A stretch of DNA of 64,000 nt from Halieaceae bacterium (GCA_902520195.1 CABYND010000001.1:217092-281091); one strand, 5' to 3'; shown: positions 52,828 to 62,703, counted from the stretch's first letter. The notes: generated by a model from the sequence alone, not told the origin. Made by a program: numbers and translations.

Positions 52828-53508
52828 CTATTGCGGTGGAGGCAGCACTACCTCTACACCAGAGGGCGCACCCAGTAATAAAATGTCTGCCGGCCTTGCA
52901 GCGAAAAGCCCATTGCACACGACGCCAGTGATTTGATTGATGCAGGCTTCCATCTCCAAGGCATTTTCGATTGCCATACCATGGACATCCAGTATCAGAT
53001 TCTGATTATCCGTAATCACCCCCTCGCGCCATACCGGCTGACCTCCCAGCGCATGCAGCTCGCGCGCGACGTGACTGCGCGCCATCGGAATAACCTCTAC
53101 CGGTAGAGGAAAAGCGCCCAATACCGCCACACGCTTGCTCACATCGGCGATGCAGATAAATTGCCTTGAGGCAGCGGCAACAATCTTTTCCCTAGTCAAC
53201 GCTGCGCCGCCACCTTTGATGAGATGCAACTGAGAATCGGCCTCGTCGGCGCCGTCGATGTAGACATCCAAGGGACCGACACTGTTTAGATCGACAACCG
53301 GCAGGCCCAGTTCCGACAGCAGTGACGCTGAACGCTCCGAGCTGGCCACAGTGGCCTCGATGCGGAACTTGAGTTGCGGCAACAAACGTATAAAGCACTC
53401 TGCTGTCGTGCCCGTTCCAATGCCGAGCAGAAGCCTGTCACTATGTTCCGCGGCGACGCGCTCAAAAGCGGCCTCAGCGACCTTTTCTTTAAGTAATTGT
53501 TGATCCAC
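52828..53508 (-). CDS. rpiA: Ribose-5-phosphate isomerase A
   Basis: RpiA interconverts ribose-5-phosphate and ribulose-5-phosphate. The 226 residues show [49 protein letters not shown] (catalytic Asp/Glu/Lys block) and [15 protein letters not shown]. The start is GTG at 53508. It is divergent from the SahR-like gene and faces away from metK. rpiA and tkt, both of the pentose pathway, lie 8 kb apart, separated by the receptor island. Confidence 0.95.
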   Translation of the reverse strand: MDQQLLKEKVAEAAFERVAAEHSDRLLLGIGTGTTAECFIRLLPQLKFRIEATVASSERSASLLSELGLPVVDLNSVGPLDVYIDGADEADSQLHLIKGGGAALTREKIVAAASRQFICIADVSKRVAVLGAFPLPVEVIPMARSHVARELHALGGQPVWREGVITDNQNLILDVHGMAIENALEMEACINQITGVVCNGLFAARPADILLLGAPSGVEVVLPPPQ

Positions 53509-53708
53509 CCAAACTCCTAAAGCACCGACCGTCTAACAGTGACGAGTATATCTCCGATGCCTGCGGGCAGGACGGCTTTTCGATAACGGGGCCATTGGAA
53601 GCCCTTTATCTGTTTCGAACTTTCGGGGGACTCCTTAAATGCAGTAGCTCATAAGCTATGGGGGTAGAGCAGCACCCCTTTGCCTGAGCCCAGCTCGCCG
53701 GGCGGTCT

Positions 53709-53730
53709 TTCATCAATAATTTTTGATGAA
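53709..53730. promoter_or_regulatory. Palindromic operator upstream of the SahR-like regulator
   Basis: TTCATCAA and TTGATGAA are perfect 8-bp arms separated by TAATTT. The palindrome lies 28 bases before the regulator start and is AT-rich like an ArsR-family operator. It suggests auto-regulation of the regulator-metK-ahcY operon. The palindrome itself contains an ATG (53726) that I therefore do not use as a start. Confidence 0.65.
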
Positions 53731-53758
53731 TGAATCTGAAGGTGTTAGCCTTCTCGCC

Positions 53759-54760
53759 ATGCCTCAGAACGCCCAATTGATTGCGCTGGACCCCCAGCAC
53801 GCGCCTGACGCTGTCAGCGACAAGAACGCCGAGTCACTGAATGTCCTTTTCAGTGCACTGGCGCACCCGATGAGAATGCATGTGCTAAGAGTGATGAGGG
53901 CTGACTCGTTCAGTGTTTCAGAACTCTGCGCCGCATTCTCTGTGCGCCAAAGTGCGCTCAGCCACCACCTCAAGATTCTGACCGACGCCGGATTCCTGGC
54001 CCGGCGACGCGAGGGCACGGCCACGTTTTACCGACGGCAGCTGCCTGAGGGCAGACACCAGATACTGCGGCAGCAGATTCTGGACGAGATTGACGAGGAA
54101 TCCGTGCCGGCCGATCTCGTAGCCGGCCTGCAGGCGGTTCAGCGCCTCAGGGAAGGACACTCTGCGGCATTCTTCCGCGACCGTGGCAAAGAAATCCGCA
54201 AACAACAGGAATCCATTGCGTCATGGGAAGACTACAGTCGGGCCACGCTTCACCTGTTGGATCGCATTGGCAACTTTGAGCAGAGCGCAGTCATCGAGGT
54301 AGGACCTGGCGACGGCGCCTTGCTAGGCGATCTCGCCAAGCGCTCCGCCACGGTGTTTGCACTCGATAATTCAGAGGAGATGCTCCATGCGGCGCAGCAC
54401 AATACCCAACTGCTCTCTAACATCGAGTACCACCTCGGTGAGCCTAAAACACTGATCGAGCAGCGCGGGACCTTCGCGGCTGCTGTGGTCAACATGGTGC
54501 TGCATCACGTTGTCGAGCCCGCGGCGCTGGTGCGCGATACGGCACTGTTACTTCGACCAGGGGGAAACTTAATTGTCAGCGAACTCTGCCCCCACGATCA
54601 GGCTTGGGCGCGCGAGCATTGCGGTGATCTCTGGCTCGGCTTCTCGCCAGAAGATTTGCGTGCCTGGGCAAGCGCGGCAGGGTTAAAACACTGCGCCGAG
54701 CTCTTCTTCGCACAGCGAAACGGTTTTCAAATTCAAGTACAGCATTTCAAACATTGCTGA
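53759..54760 (+). CDS. ArsR-family regulator fused to a SAM methyltransferase domain (SahR-like)
   Basis: The 333-residue protein has an ArsR winged-helix domain (about 22-95; FSALAHPMRMHVLRVMRADSFSVSELCAAFSVRQSALSHHLKILTDAGFLARRREGTATFYR). A class I methyltransferase fold spans about 160-320, with VIEVGPGDGALLGDLAKRSATVFALDNSEEML as the SAM-binding motif. SahR is the known ArsR-type regulator of the methionine cycle that senses S-adenosylhomocysteine. Pseudomonas has a similar protein next to metK. The start is the ATG after the operator; no good ribosome-binding site is seen, so an upstream start is possible. It precedes metK and ahcY by short gaps. Confidence 0.85.
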   Translation: MPQNAQLIALDPQHAPDAVSDKNAESLNVLFSALAHPMRMHVLRVMRADSFSVSELCAAFSVRQSALSHHLKILTDAGFLARRREGTATFYRRQLPEGRHQILRQQILDEIDEESVPADLVAGLQAVQRLREGHSAAFFRDRGKEIRKQQESIASWEDYSRATLHLLDRIGNFEQSAVIEVGPGDGALLGDLAKRSATVFALDNSEEMLHAAQHNTQLLSNIEYHLGEPKTLIEQRGTFAAAVVNMVLHHVVEPAALVRDTALLLRPGGNLIVSELCPHDQAWAREHCGDLWLGFSPEDLRAWASAAGLKHCAELFFAQRNGFQIQVQHFKHC

Positions 54761-54781
54761 ACATTCTCAGGAAATTTTGCC

Positions 54782-55954
54782 ATGAGCGACTATTCAGTTT
54801 TCACTTCGGAATCCGTATCCGAAGGCCACCCCGACAAAATGTCGGATCAGATTTCCGATGCCATTCTGGATACCTATCTGACCGAAGACCCCGATGCGCG
54901 GGTAGCCGTTGAGACGCTTGTCAAAACCGGCATGGTGGTGGTGGCAGGAGAAGTTACAACGGCGGGTAACGTGACCCCCGGGGAGCTCGAGGAGGTTATT
55001 CGCCAAACCGTGCTCGATATTGGCTTTGACTCTTCCGACGTGTGCTTCGATGGCAATACCTGCGCCGTAATCAATGCCATCGGTCAGCAGTCGGCCGACA
55101 TCGCACTGGGCACCCATGAGGCGGATGAAGCTAATCAGGGCGCGGGGGATCAGGGCCTTATGTTCGGTTTTGCCTCGGATGAGACTGACGTGCTGATGCC
55201 GGCGCCGATTCACTACTCGCACAGGTTGGTGGAACGGCAGGCCGAGTTACGCAAATCGGGCGCGCTGCCCTGGCTGCGGCCCGATGCTAAGAGTCAGCTC
55301 ACCATGCGCTACGGCGCAGATGGCAAGCCCGAGCGCGTTGAGGCCGTAGTGCTCTCCACGCAGCACGACCCCGATATTGCACAAGAAGACCTCCGCGAGG
55401 CGGTGCGCCGAGAAATTATTGAACCCACCCTACCGGCCGAATGGCTACACGCCGACACGCTCTTCCATATCAACCCAACAGATAATTTTGTCATCGGTGG
55501 TCCGCAGGGGGACTGCGGCCTCACGGGACGCAAGATCATCGTCGACACCTACGGCGGCATGGCCCGGCACGGCGGCGGTGCCTTCTCGGGCAAGGACCCC
55601 TCCAAGGTGGATCGCTCCGCGGCCTATGCAGGTCGCTATGTCGCGAAGAACATTGTTGCCGCGGGTTTGGCGCGGCGCTGCGAAGTACAAGTATCTTACG
55701 CCATTGGTGTCGCCGAGCCTACTTCGATCTCCGTCAACACCTTTGGCACCGCCACACTGGCCGACGATGCCATCGTGGCGTTAATCCGCGAGCACTTTGA
55801 TCTGCGACCAAAAGGTCTTATCAATATGCTCGATCTGAAGCGCCCCATTTACCGTAATACCGCGGCATACGGCCACTTTGGCCGATCGGGCGACAGCTTT
55901 ACCTGGGAGCGCACGGACAAAGCAGATGCGTTGTGCTCGGCCGCCGGCCTTTAA
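54782..55954 (+). CDS. metK: S-adenosylmethionine synthetase
   Basis: MetK makes SAM from methionine and ATP. The 390 residues show [95 protein letters not shown], all family signatures. It is 21 bases downstream of the regulator and 25 upstream of ahcY, forming a methionine-cycle operon. Confidence 0.97.
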   Translation: MSDYSVFTSESVSEGHPDKMSDQISDAILDTYLTEDPDARVAVETLVKTGMVVVAGEVTTAGNVTPGELEEVIRQTVLDIGFDSSDVCFDGNTCAVINAIGQQSADIALGTHEADEANQGAGDQGLMFGFASDETDVLMPAPIHYSHRLVERQAELRKSGALPWLRPDAKSQLTMRYGADGKPERVEAVVLSTQHDPDIAQEDLREAVRREIIEPTLPAEWLHADTLFHINPTDNFVIGGPQGDCGLTGRKIIVDTYGGMARHGGGAFSGKDPSKVDRSAAYAGRYVAKNIVAAGLARRCEVQVSYAIGVAEPTSISVNTFGTATLADDAIVALIREHFDLRPKGLINMLDLKRPIYRNTAAYGHFGRSGDSFTWERTDKADALCSAAGL

Positions 55955-55979
55955 CCCTCGAACCCTGAGAGAAATCATT

Positions 55980-57371
55980 ATGAACACTGCTGTTGAGCAA
56001 AGCGTTTTCGCCGACTACAAAGTCGCAGACATTCATCTCGCCGATTGGGGTCGCAGAGAACTGGAGATCGCCGAGAGCGAAATGCCCGCTCTGATGGCGC
56101 TACGGGAGCACTACCGCAACGCACAGCCGCTTGCTGGCGCGAAGATACTGGGCTGCATCCACATGACGATCCAGACCGGCGTGCTGATCGAGACGTTAGT
56201 GGCATTGGGTGCTGAAGTCCGCTGGTCATCATGCAATATTTTTTCCACGCAAGATCACGCTGCGGCGGCCATCGCTGCAGCTGGCATCCCCGTTTTTGCC
56301 TGGAAAGGCGAGACGGAAGAGGAGTATGAGTGGTGTATCGAGCAAACCATCCTCGAGGACGGCAAGCCCTGGGATGCCAACATGGTGCTGGATGATGGCG
56401 GCGATCTGACTGCCATGCTCCACGAGCAGTACCCGCAGATGCTCGAGCGCATCCACGGCATTACCGAAGAAACTACCACCGGCGTACATCGACTCTATGA
56501 GATGTTGGCCAACGGAGAACTCAAAGTCCCGGCGATCAACGTCAACGACGCGGTCACCAAATCAAAAAACGACAACAAGTACGGCTGCCGACACAGCCTG
56601 AACGACGCGATCAAACGTGGCCTCGACCATCTGTTGGCGGGCAAGCGAGCGCTGGTCATCGGCTATGGCGATGTGGGCAAAGGCTCGGCCCAGTCTCTGC
56701 GCCAGGAGGGCATGATTGTGCGGGTCACCGAATGTGATCCCATTTGTGCCATGCAGGCCTGTATGGACGGTTTCGAGGTGGTATCGCCCTTCATTGATGG
56801 CGTCGACGACGGCTCTGACAGCTGCATCAACACTGACCTGTTGGGCGCCACCGACATGCTGGTGACCGCGACGGGTAACTTCAACGTGTGCACCTCTGCG
56901 ATGTTGCGCGCGCTGAAATCCGGCGCCGTGGTCTGCAATATTGGTCACTTCGACAACGAGATCGACACCGCCTACATGCGAGACGTATGGCAGTGGGAAG
57001 AGATCAAACCTCAAGTACACAGAGTCGTGCGCGACGCCTCATCCAACGACCACCTGCTGCTGCTCTCCGAGGGCCGCCTGGTGAATCTGGGCAATGCGAC
57101 CGGGCACCCTTCCCGCATCATGGATGGCTCTTTCGCCAATCAGGTACTCGCGCAAATCCATTTGTACGAAAAGCGGTTCGCGGATCTGTCTGGAGATGCC
57201 CGACAAGATGCCATCAGTGTTGAAGTCCTGCCGAAGCAGCTCGACGAGCAGGTTGCAGCCTTTATGGTGCAAGGTTTTGGTGGCGTCATGACCAAGCTGA
57301 CCGCTAAGCAGGCCGACTATATTGGCGTGGGCGTGGACGGTCCTTTCAAAACCGATAGCTACAAGTACTGA
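55980..57371 (+). CDS. ahcY: Adenosylhomocysteinase
   Basis: AhcY cleaves S-adenosylhomocysteine to homocysteine and adenosine, relieving inhibition of methyltransferases. The 463 residues contain [41 protein letters not shown], the NAD site [14 protein letters not shown] and the terminal [18 protein letters not shown] start at [15 protein letters not shown] (ATG 55980, GAGA upstream); the frame continues 34 codons into metK without support. No riboswitch fits the 25-base gap. Confidence 0.97.
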   Translation: MNTAVEQSVFADYKVADIHLADWGRRELEIAESEMPALMALREHYRNAQPLAGAKILGCIHMTIQTGVLIETLVALGAEVRWSSCNIFSTQDHAAAAIAAAGIPVFAWKGETEEEYEWCIEQTILEDGKPWDANMVLDDGGDLTAMLHEQYPQMLERIHGITEETTTGVHRLYEMLANGELKVPAINVNDAVTKSKNDNKYGCRHSLNDAIKRGLDHLLAGKRALVIGYGDVGKGSAQSLRQEGMIVRVTECDPICAMQACMDGFEVVSPFIDGVDDGSDSCINTDLLGATDMLVTATGNFNVCTSAMLRALKSGAVVCNIGHFDNEIDTAYMRDVWQWEEIKPQVHRVVRDASSNDHLLLLSEGRLVNLGNATGHPSRIMDGSFANQVLAQIHLYEKRFADLSGDARQDAISVEVLPKQLDEQVAAFMVQGFGGVMTKLTAKQADYIGVGVDGPFKTDSYKY

Positions 57372-57509
57372 GCAGGTCGCGTACTGCTTGCAGTGGCCCG
57401 TTGCGACGACGCGTTACCCAGCCTAATCGGTGAAGAGGCGCTGAAAACAAGGCGCCTCAAGCTCCCTCGTGAATCAGCGTACACTGGCACCTTGGCCTGA
57501 GATATAAGC

Positions 57510-58253
57510 GTGCGTAACCCCCGACTATTCACAGACCATCCGCTGACGCCCGGTGATCAAGTGGTCCTGAAGGGTAACGCCGCCCAGCATCTTGGCCGGG
57601 CACTCAGAGCCCGGGCTGGCGACCATATCGCTTTGTTCAATGGCGATGGGCAGGAGTTCGCAGCTCAGGTGCTCACTGTCAGCAAAGGCGAGATCACCGT
57701 CGATATTGGCGCCGCCGCCTCACCCGACACAGAGTCGCTGGTGCACACCACACTGGGCTTGTGTCTGAGCAGAGGCGACCGATTTGATTGGGCAATTCAA
57801 AAAGCAACCGAGTTGGGCGTGAGTGCCATCGCACCGCTCCATAGCGAGCGCGTTGACTTTGGCATTCCCCCGGACCGTATGGAAAAACGGGTCGCGCACT
57901 GGCAACAGATTGCCATCAGTGCCTGCGAACAGTGTGGCCGGGTCAAAGTGCCCTCGATAACACCACCTCAAGCTCTGGCGTTCTGGGTAGAGAGCGTATT
58001 AGCAGAGCAAAAGTGGGTGCTTCACTGCACAGAGGATACCGGCGTCTCTGCCTCAGCCGTGAACCAGGGTGCTCCCCGGGATGCGGCACTACTCATTGGC
58101 CCCGAGGGCGGATTGACCGACCAGGAGTTTGATGTGGCAAGCGCAAAAGGCTTTCAGCTGTTGCAGCTTGGGCCACGAGTGTTGCGCACAGAAACGGCGC
58201 CGGCAGCGGCGTTATCCGTTCTCAGTGTTTTCTGGGGAGAGATGCCGTCCTGA
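57510..58253 (+). CDS. rsmE: 16S rRNA (uracil1498-N3)-methyltransferase RsmE
   Basis: RsmE methylates U1498 of 16S rRNA using SAM. The 247 residues have an N-terminal PUA-like domain (about 1-75) and a SPOUT trefoil-knot domain with AALLIGPEGGLTDQEFD and LQLGPRVLRTETAPAAALSVL, the knot signature. The start is GTG at 57510. The 138-base gap after ahcY holds a 7-bp inverted repeat (GAGGCGC/GCGCCTC) and a TACACT -10-like hexamer, so it may have its own promoter. gshB-type genes follow further on, in a familiar gamma-proteobacterial order. Confidence 0.95.
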   Translation: MRNPRLFTDHPLTPGDQVVLKGNAAQHLGRALRARAGDHIALFNGDGQEFAAQVLTVSKGEITVDIGAAASPDTESLVHTTLGLCLSRGDRFDWAIQKATELGVSAIAPLHSERVDFGIPPDRMEKRVAHWQQIAISACEQCGRVKVPSITPPQALAFWVESVLAEQKWVLHCTEDTGVSASAVNQGAPRDAALLIGPEGGLTDQEFDVASAKGFQLLQLGPRVLRTETAPAAALSVLSVFWGEMPS

Positions 58254-58261
58254 ACGCAGCG

Positions 58262-59062
58262 CTACAACCTATACACCCGCCGGGCGTTATCCTCTAAAAA
58301 GCACCTCCGCACCGTGTCATCAAGGCCTAGCGAATCCAGACCGGCCAGTGCTTTAGCCGGAGTTATCATCGGGTAGTTGCTACCAAACAGCAACTTTTGA
58401 CTGCCATGGTGCTTGAGGTAGTCCACCAATTGAGGCGGATAGCGGTCCACAGTGTACGCTGAGGTGTCGATATACACATTGCGGTGTTTGGTCGCCACCG
58501 CGATCGCCTCATCGGTCCACGGGTAACCAATGTGCCCCCCGACGATGGTCAGTTCCGGGAACTCCAGTGCCACCTGATCGAGATAGATAGGCCTGCCCAC
58601 TTCCGACGGCATTAGCGGTCCGGTATGACCAATTTGGGTACAGAACGGCACACCCATCTCACAACACGCCACATAAACCGGGTAAAAACGCCTGTCGGTG
58701 GGTGGCAGAGACCACAGCCACGGCAAAATGCGAATCGCCTTAAAGCCCAGCTCCTCCACACAGCGCCGGATTTCTCTTACCGCTTCCATGGGTTGGCTGA
58801 TGTCGGCCGAACCCACACCGACCAGACGGCCTCCCGACTCGGCAACGAAACTCGCCACCTCATCGTTGGAAATCATGACGTTGTTAGGGCCGTACCAGGC
58901 GGACGTCAGCGCCGTTGAAACACCCGCGGCATCCAGAGCGGAAACGGTGTCGGCAATGGTCGGCACGGCGTCAAGATCCGATTTCGTCCAGCGACGCAAT
59001 GAGTCGAACATAGGGTCGCCAGAGTGTCTGGCTGTCGGGTGCTGTATCCAAGCATCAATCAT
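58262..59062 (-). CDS. Amidohydrolase-family protein (PF04909 type)
   Basis: The 266-residue protein from MIDAWIQHPTARHSGD is an amidohydrolase-2 (TIM-barrel) relative. Conserved features are IQH near the N-terminus, VPFCTQIGHTGPLMPSE, LTIVGGHIGYPWTDEAIAVA, NVYIDTSAYTVDRYPPQLVDYLK and LLFGSNYPMI with the usual terminal Asn/Asp. Family members are decarboxylases or hydrolases of aromatic or lactone compounds. The first metal motif is degenerate (IQHP where HxH is usual), so activity is uncertain. It overlaps the esterase gene by eight bases. Confidence 0.8.
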   Translation of the reverse strand: MIDAWIQHPTARHSGDPMFDSLRRWTKSDLDAVPTIADTVSALDAAGVSTALTSAWYGPNNVMISNDEVASFVAESGGRLVGVGSADISQPMEAVREIRRCVEELGFKAIRILPWLWSLPPTDRRFYPVYVACCEMGVPFCTQIGHTGPLMPSEVGRPIYLDQVALEFPELTIVGGHIGYPWTDEAIAVATKHRNVYIDTSAYTVDRYPPQLVDYLKHHGSQKLLFGSNYPMITPAKALAGLDSLGLDDTVRRCFLEDNARRVYRL

Positions 59063-60374
59063 GCGGGCTCCCCCTGTGCGGGTCAGCGGTCGGCGACTCA
59101 GATCTGTCCCCGGAAGCCGCGGATTTTTCAGCATGCTGCGCGCGCACCCACTCCAACCAAGCTGACGCTGCGTTTAAAAAATGGCTGGTGCGTGGCGAAT
59201 GGAAAATCTCAAACGCATGCTGCGCTCGTGGCAGCTCTGCGTAGACAAGCGGCACTCTGGTGAGCGGCGCAAATTCAGCAACAAAGCGCCGCACCTCTTC
59301 AACCCACACCAGCGAATCGTGGGTCCCCTGAACGATAAAAAACGGGGGGGCTGACTCGGCGACACCTTCGCGATGGATCCAGGAGATGGGCGAGCCGTCC
59401 TCAAACACCTCCGGTGCCGCTTCTCGGGTCTGCTGGATGATCTTTCTGCTAATGAATCCATCCATTCTCGCTTGCTGCCGAATGCCGTGTCGGTTAGTGA
59501 GATCCACAACCGGATACATTGCCAGCACGCCTTGCACCGCTGTATCCACACCCTCAAAACCTACCTGCCAGTCGGCATGTCCGGAGGACAACCCTGCAAG
59601 GAGAGAGAGATGTCCCCCGGCCGAGCCACCCGTGACGATGACGAAGTCCGGGTCGCCGCCGTATTCCTCGATATGGGTTTTCACCCAGGCAATCGCCTTT
59701 TTGACGTCAATCATTTGGGCAGGATAGGCGTCCCGGGGGGCCAGCCGGTAATTGATAGACACCCCGACCCAGCCCAGCTCTGCCATGCGGTGCAGCAGTG
59801 GCTGTCCTTGATGAGACTTGTGGCCCATCATCCAGGCGCCGCCGTGCACATGCAGCAATACCGGGCGTCGCGCTCCCTGAGTCACGGGGGTGTAAACGTC
59901 CAAGAGCCCCCGCTTTCCTGCAGTGGAATAACTCAAATTGCGCACATAGCGCACGCCGGGGCGACGAAAACGAAACGGCCACAACCACTCGTGGCTATGA
60001 ATCTGTTCGGTCAGCTTGGCCCGCCTCGACTCCGGAATCTGATTCAAGAAATCTGCGCCGAGTGCAACACGTAGCGCCCGGTGAAAAGCCGAGCCGGCAT
60101 CAAAGCCGTCCCTGAGGGCCCACGCCAGCAGACCCCAGGCCGCCAAAAAGCAGGACAATCCGAAGGCAAAGCCTGATGTCCCCGTGCCGATCCACAGCAC
60201 GCTGAGTGCGACAAAAATCATCTGTGACCCCATAAGCCAGACGGCCAACTCGCCGGTGACCCATCCGGAAAAAAACCACAGCCAGACGGCCCAGCCGATC
60301 TGGCGAACCTGCAACACCGCCGTAACAGCACACAACAGGCTCACGCACGCGACAATGACAAATAAAAGCTCCAT
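59055..60374 (-). CDS. Membrane-anchored alpha/beta hydrolase (HSL-type esterase)
   Basis: The 439 residues have three or four N-terminal membrane segments (about 1-85) and a C-terminal esterase domain. It shows the oxyanion HGGAW motif, the nucleophile elbow GGSAGG (GxSxG), the acid in QGTHDSLV and His in RAQHAFEIFHS. This is the hormone-sensitive-lipase family. I start at ATG 60374; the frame opens four codons earlier with TTG. The pair with the amidohydrolase may degrade an ester or lactone together (inference). Confidence 0.88.
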   Translation of the reverse strand: MELLFVIVACVSLLCAVTAVLQVRQIGWAVWLWFFSGWVTGELAVWLMGSQMIFVALSVLWIGTGTSGFAFGLSCFLAAWGLLAWALRDGFDAGSAFHRALRVALGADFLNQIPESRRAKLTEQIHSHEWLWPFRFRRPGVRYVRNLSYSTAGKRGLLDVYTPVTQGARRPVLLHVHGGAWMMGHKSHQGQPLLHRMAELGWVGVSINYRLAPRDAYPAQMIDVKKAIAWVKTHIEEYGGDPDFVIVTGGSAGGHLSLLAGLSSGHADWQVGFEGVDTAVQGVLAMYPVVDLTNRHGIRQQARMDGFISRKIIQQTREAAPEVFEDGSPISWIHREGVAESAPPFFIVQGTHDSLVWVEEVRRFVAEFAPLTRVPLVYAELPRAQHAFEIFHSPRTSHFLNAASAWLEWVRAQHAEKSAASGDRSESPTADPHRGSPHD

Positions 60375-60482
60375 AGCCCCTCTCAAAAGACCACAAAATA
60401 CCCCGCTTTTAGGGGGGTGAGAGCTTGCGGGGAATTGCTGTGGATCGCAAGATATCTAGCACCGTTCCCACGAGTACCGCAA

Positions 60483-61436
60483 ATGAGCCTCAAGCTCGGT
60501 GTGGTAATGGATCCCATTGGCTCCATTCACTACAAAAAAGATACCACTCTGGCACTACTGTGGGCGGCGCAAGACCGTGGCTGGGCGCTATTTTATATCG
60601 AGCCGGATGGCTTGTTTCTCGACGCGAAGCATCCTATGGCGTCTGCCCGACCCCTAACGGTTCATCGCAACGCTGACCACTGGTTTGACCTAGGTGACAA
60701 AACCGCGCTTCAGCTCACCGAACTCGACGTGGTGCTCATGCGCAAAGACCCACCCTTTGATATGGAGTACATCTACGCCACTTATCTTCTGGAACGGGCC
60801 GAGCAGGAAGGCGCTCTGGTGGTTAACCGCTGTCAAAGTCTCAGAGACTGCAACGAAAAGTTGTTCGCCACCGAATTTCCGGAGTGCTGCCCACCCCTGT
60901 TAGTCAGCCGCGACATGGGCCGGTTAAAGGCCTTTCACTCACAACACGGCGACGTGATATTCAAACCATTGGATGGCATGGGTGGCAGTGCGATCTTCCG
61001 CGCGCAACCGGGTGACCCGAATGTTAGCGTCATTTTGGAAACGCTCACCCAATCCAGTAGTCAAACGATAATGGCACAGCAATATCTACCTGCCATCCAA
61101 GAGGGTGACAAACGAATTCTTATGATAAACGGTGAAGCGGTACCGTGGTGTTTGGCACGAGTCCCTCTGGCAGGCGAGAGCCGTGGCAATCTCGCCGCCG
61201 GTGGTTCGGGAATAGTGCAACCGCTCACAGAGCGAGATCAATGGATTGCCAATCAGGTTGGGCCTACCCTCAGGGAGCGCGGTCTCTACTTTGTTGGCCT
61301 CGATGTGATCGGCGACTACCTCACCGAAATTAACGTCACTAGCCCGACCTGCCTCCGGGAAATCGAGGCGGAAACCGACCTAGATATTGCCGGCCAGCTG
61401 CTCGACAACTTGCCCCTGACAGGAGAGGCCTCCTGA
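60483..61436 (+). CDS. gshB: Glutathione synthetase
   Basis: GshB ligates glycine to gamma-glutamylcysteine with ATP. The 317 residues start at MSLKLGVVMDPIGSIHYKKDTTLALLWAAQDRGW. They show the ATP-grasp features IFKPLDGMGGSAIFR, QQYLPAIQEGDKRILMINGEAVPWCLAR and GLYFVGLDVIGDYLTEINVTSPTCLREIE. The frame is open 22 codons upstream without support. It is followed by tonB, yqgE and ruvX as in Pseudomonas. Confidence 0.96.
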   Translation: MSLKLGVVMDPIGSIHYKKDTTLALLWAAQDRGWALFYIEPDGLFLDAKHPMASARPLTVHRNADHWFDLGDKTALQLTELDVVLMRKDPPFDMEYIYATYLLERAEQEGALVVNRCQSLRDCNEKLFATEFPECCPPLLVSRDMGRLKAFHSQHGDVIFKPLDGMGGSAIFRAQPGDPNVSVILETLTQSSSQTIMAQQYLPAIQEGDKRILMINGEAVPWCLARVPLAGESRGNLAAGGSGIVQPLTERDQWIANQVGPTLRERGLYFVGLDVIGDYLTEINVTSPTCLREIEAETDLDIAGQLLDNLPLTGEAS

Positions 61437-61453
61437 ACCGCGCAACACCCGCG

Positions 61454-62104
61454 GTGGTCCTGGCGCCTCGCGCTGGAATACCTCCCGCTTTCCTGCTATC
61501 GCTGGGCATCCATATGGTCGTGATTTTTGGCTTCCTGCCCTCTTCGGCAGAAGACGCTGCTTGGGAGGTCGCCAATCGTGCGGTCACCGTACTCCTAGCG
61601 CCCAACGCAGACGCGCCTGAGGTCGCACAGGCTGAAGCCGCGGCAAATCAGCAAGGTTATCTTTATAGGACGCCGCTCGAGGCGTCGCCGAGTCCAAGCG
61701 CACCTGCGGCAGTTGCCGAGCCCGTCACTGACTCGGTGACACAGTCTGGGCTCACCATGTCGACGGCCGTCACCAATCCCCCGCAAGCCCCTCTGGCCGC
61801 ACGGGCGGCGCTGGACGCCGATTACCTCCTCCAGTGGCAAGCCGACATCGAGCGCTTTGGCAACGCCTACTGCCGGGGCCTGGCGCTGCGCCATGGTGAT
61901 GGCGATGTGCGACTGAAGGTCAGCGTCCTCAGTGACGGCAGTTTGCGGCAAATTGATTTGTTGGAAAGTTCAGGGTCCGCAGCCCTGGACCGAGCGGCTG
62001 TTGATACCGTCGAGAAACTCGCGCCATTTGCACCCTTTCCCGAAGCTTTGGCGCGCGCGAGACAGCAGCTCGATATCGTCCGCACCTGGCAATTTCGGCG
62101 CTGA
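61454..62104 (+). CDS. tonB: TonB-family energy transducer (gshB-linked)
   Basis: The 216-residue protein has a membrane anchor (about residues 10-29: PPAFLLSLGIHMVVIFGFLP), an Ala/Pro/Thr-rich periplasmic spacer and a C-terminal TonB-like domain (VRLKVSVLSDGSLRQIDLLESSGSAALDRAAVDTVEKLAPFAPFPEAL). The start is GTG at 61454 without a good ribosome-binding site, so a small N-terminal extension is possible. This is a second TonB in the window, without ExbB/ExbD here. In Pseudomonas the gene at this place affects twitching motility and type IV pili, and pilT is nearby here too. Confidence 0.85.
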   Translation: MVLAPRAGIPPAFLLSLGIHMVVIFGFLPSSAEDAAWEVANRAVTVLLAPNADAPEVAQAEAAANQQGYLYRTPLEASPSPSAPAAVAEPVTDSVTQSGLTMSTAVTNPPQAPLAARAALDADYLLQWQADIERFGNAYCRGLALRHGDGDVRLKVSVLSDGSLRQIDLLESSGSAALDRAAVDTVEKLAPFAPFPEALARARQQLDIVRTWQFRR

Positions 62105-62118
62105 CGGAGCCACCCGTC

Positions 62119-62703
62119 ATGTCAGACCAACGCGCAAACACCAGTCAATCAACGGCATCGCTACGGGGTCACTTCCTCATGGCCACACCGGTGATTGATA
62201 GCGGCTTTTTTAACCGCTCGCTCACTTATCTTTGTCACCATGATGAACATGGCGCAATGGGCATTGTCGTGAATCACTGTCTGGATGTTGAACTTAGCGA
62301 TATGTTGACACATCTCGATATTGAGATCTCTTCTGCGTGTCCAGACACGTCGATTCTAGCCGGCGGGCCGGTGGCTACCGATCATGGTTTTGTCCTGCAT
62401 CGCGGCGAACCGCACTGGGAGGGCAGCCAGCCGGTAACGGATGAAATCAGCCTGACCGGGTCACGGGATATTCTCTGCGCCATCGCTGCCGGCGAGGGGC
62501 CCGAAGATTATCTGGTCGCACTGGGCTATGCCGGTTGGTCCGTGGGCCAGCTCGAGGCAGAAATGGCCGAAAACAGTTGGCTCACCGTGCAGGCGGATCT
62601 CGATATTCTGTTCCGGAGTGCCGTCGAGGATCGGCTGACTGCGGCGGGCCGACACCTGGGTATCGATATCGATCTGTTAAGCACTGAAGCGGGGCATGCC
62701 TGA
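62119..62703 (+). CDS. yqgE: UPF0301 family protein YqgE
   Basis: YqgE is a conserved protein (AlgH family) of unclear function, often linked to ruvX. The 194 residues contain the family block GHFLMATPVIDSGFFNRSLTYLCHHDEHGAMGIVVN and GGPVATDHGFVLHRGE, then the C-terminal LVALGYAGWSVGQLEAEMAENSWL. It is 14 bases after tonB and two bases before ruvX, so the operon is tight. Confidence 0.95.
   Translation: MSDQRANTSQSTASLRGHFLMATPVIDSGFFNRSLTYLCHHDEHGAMGIVVNHCLDVELSDMLTHLDIEISSACPDTSILAGGPVATDHGFVLHRGEPHWEGSQPVTDEISLTGSRDILCAIAAGEGPEDYLVALGYAGWSVGQLEAEMAENSWLTVQADLDILFRSAVEDRLTAAGRHLGIDIDLLSTEAGHA

Noticed and set aside
45490..53508. Mobile element or phage remnant behind the receptor island
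   Set aside because: No transposase, integrase, tRNA target, direct repeats or terminal inverted repeats could be seen; only composition and synteny suggest insertion.
55955..55979. Possible SAM or SAH riboswitch before ahcY
   Set aside because: The gap is only 25 bases, too short for any known riboswitch of that type.
57430..57460. GAGGCGC/GCGCCTC repeat after ahcY as terminator
   Set aside because: The 7-bp stem is perfect but is followed by AAGCTCCC, not a T-run; could be a weak structure only.
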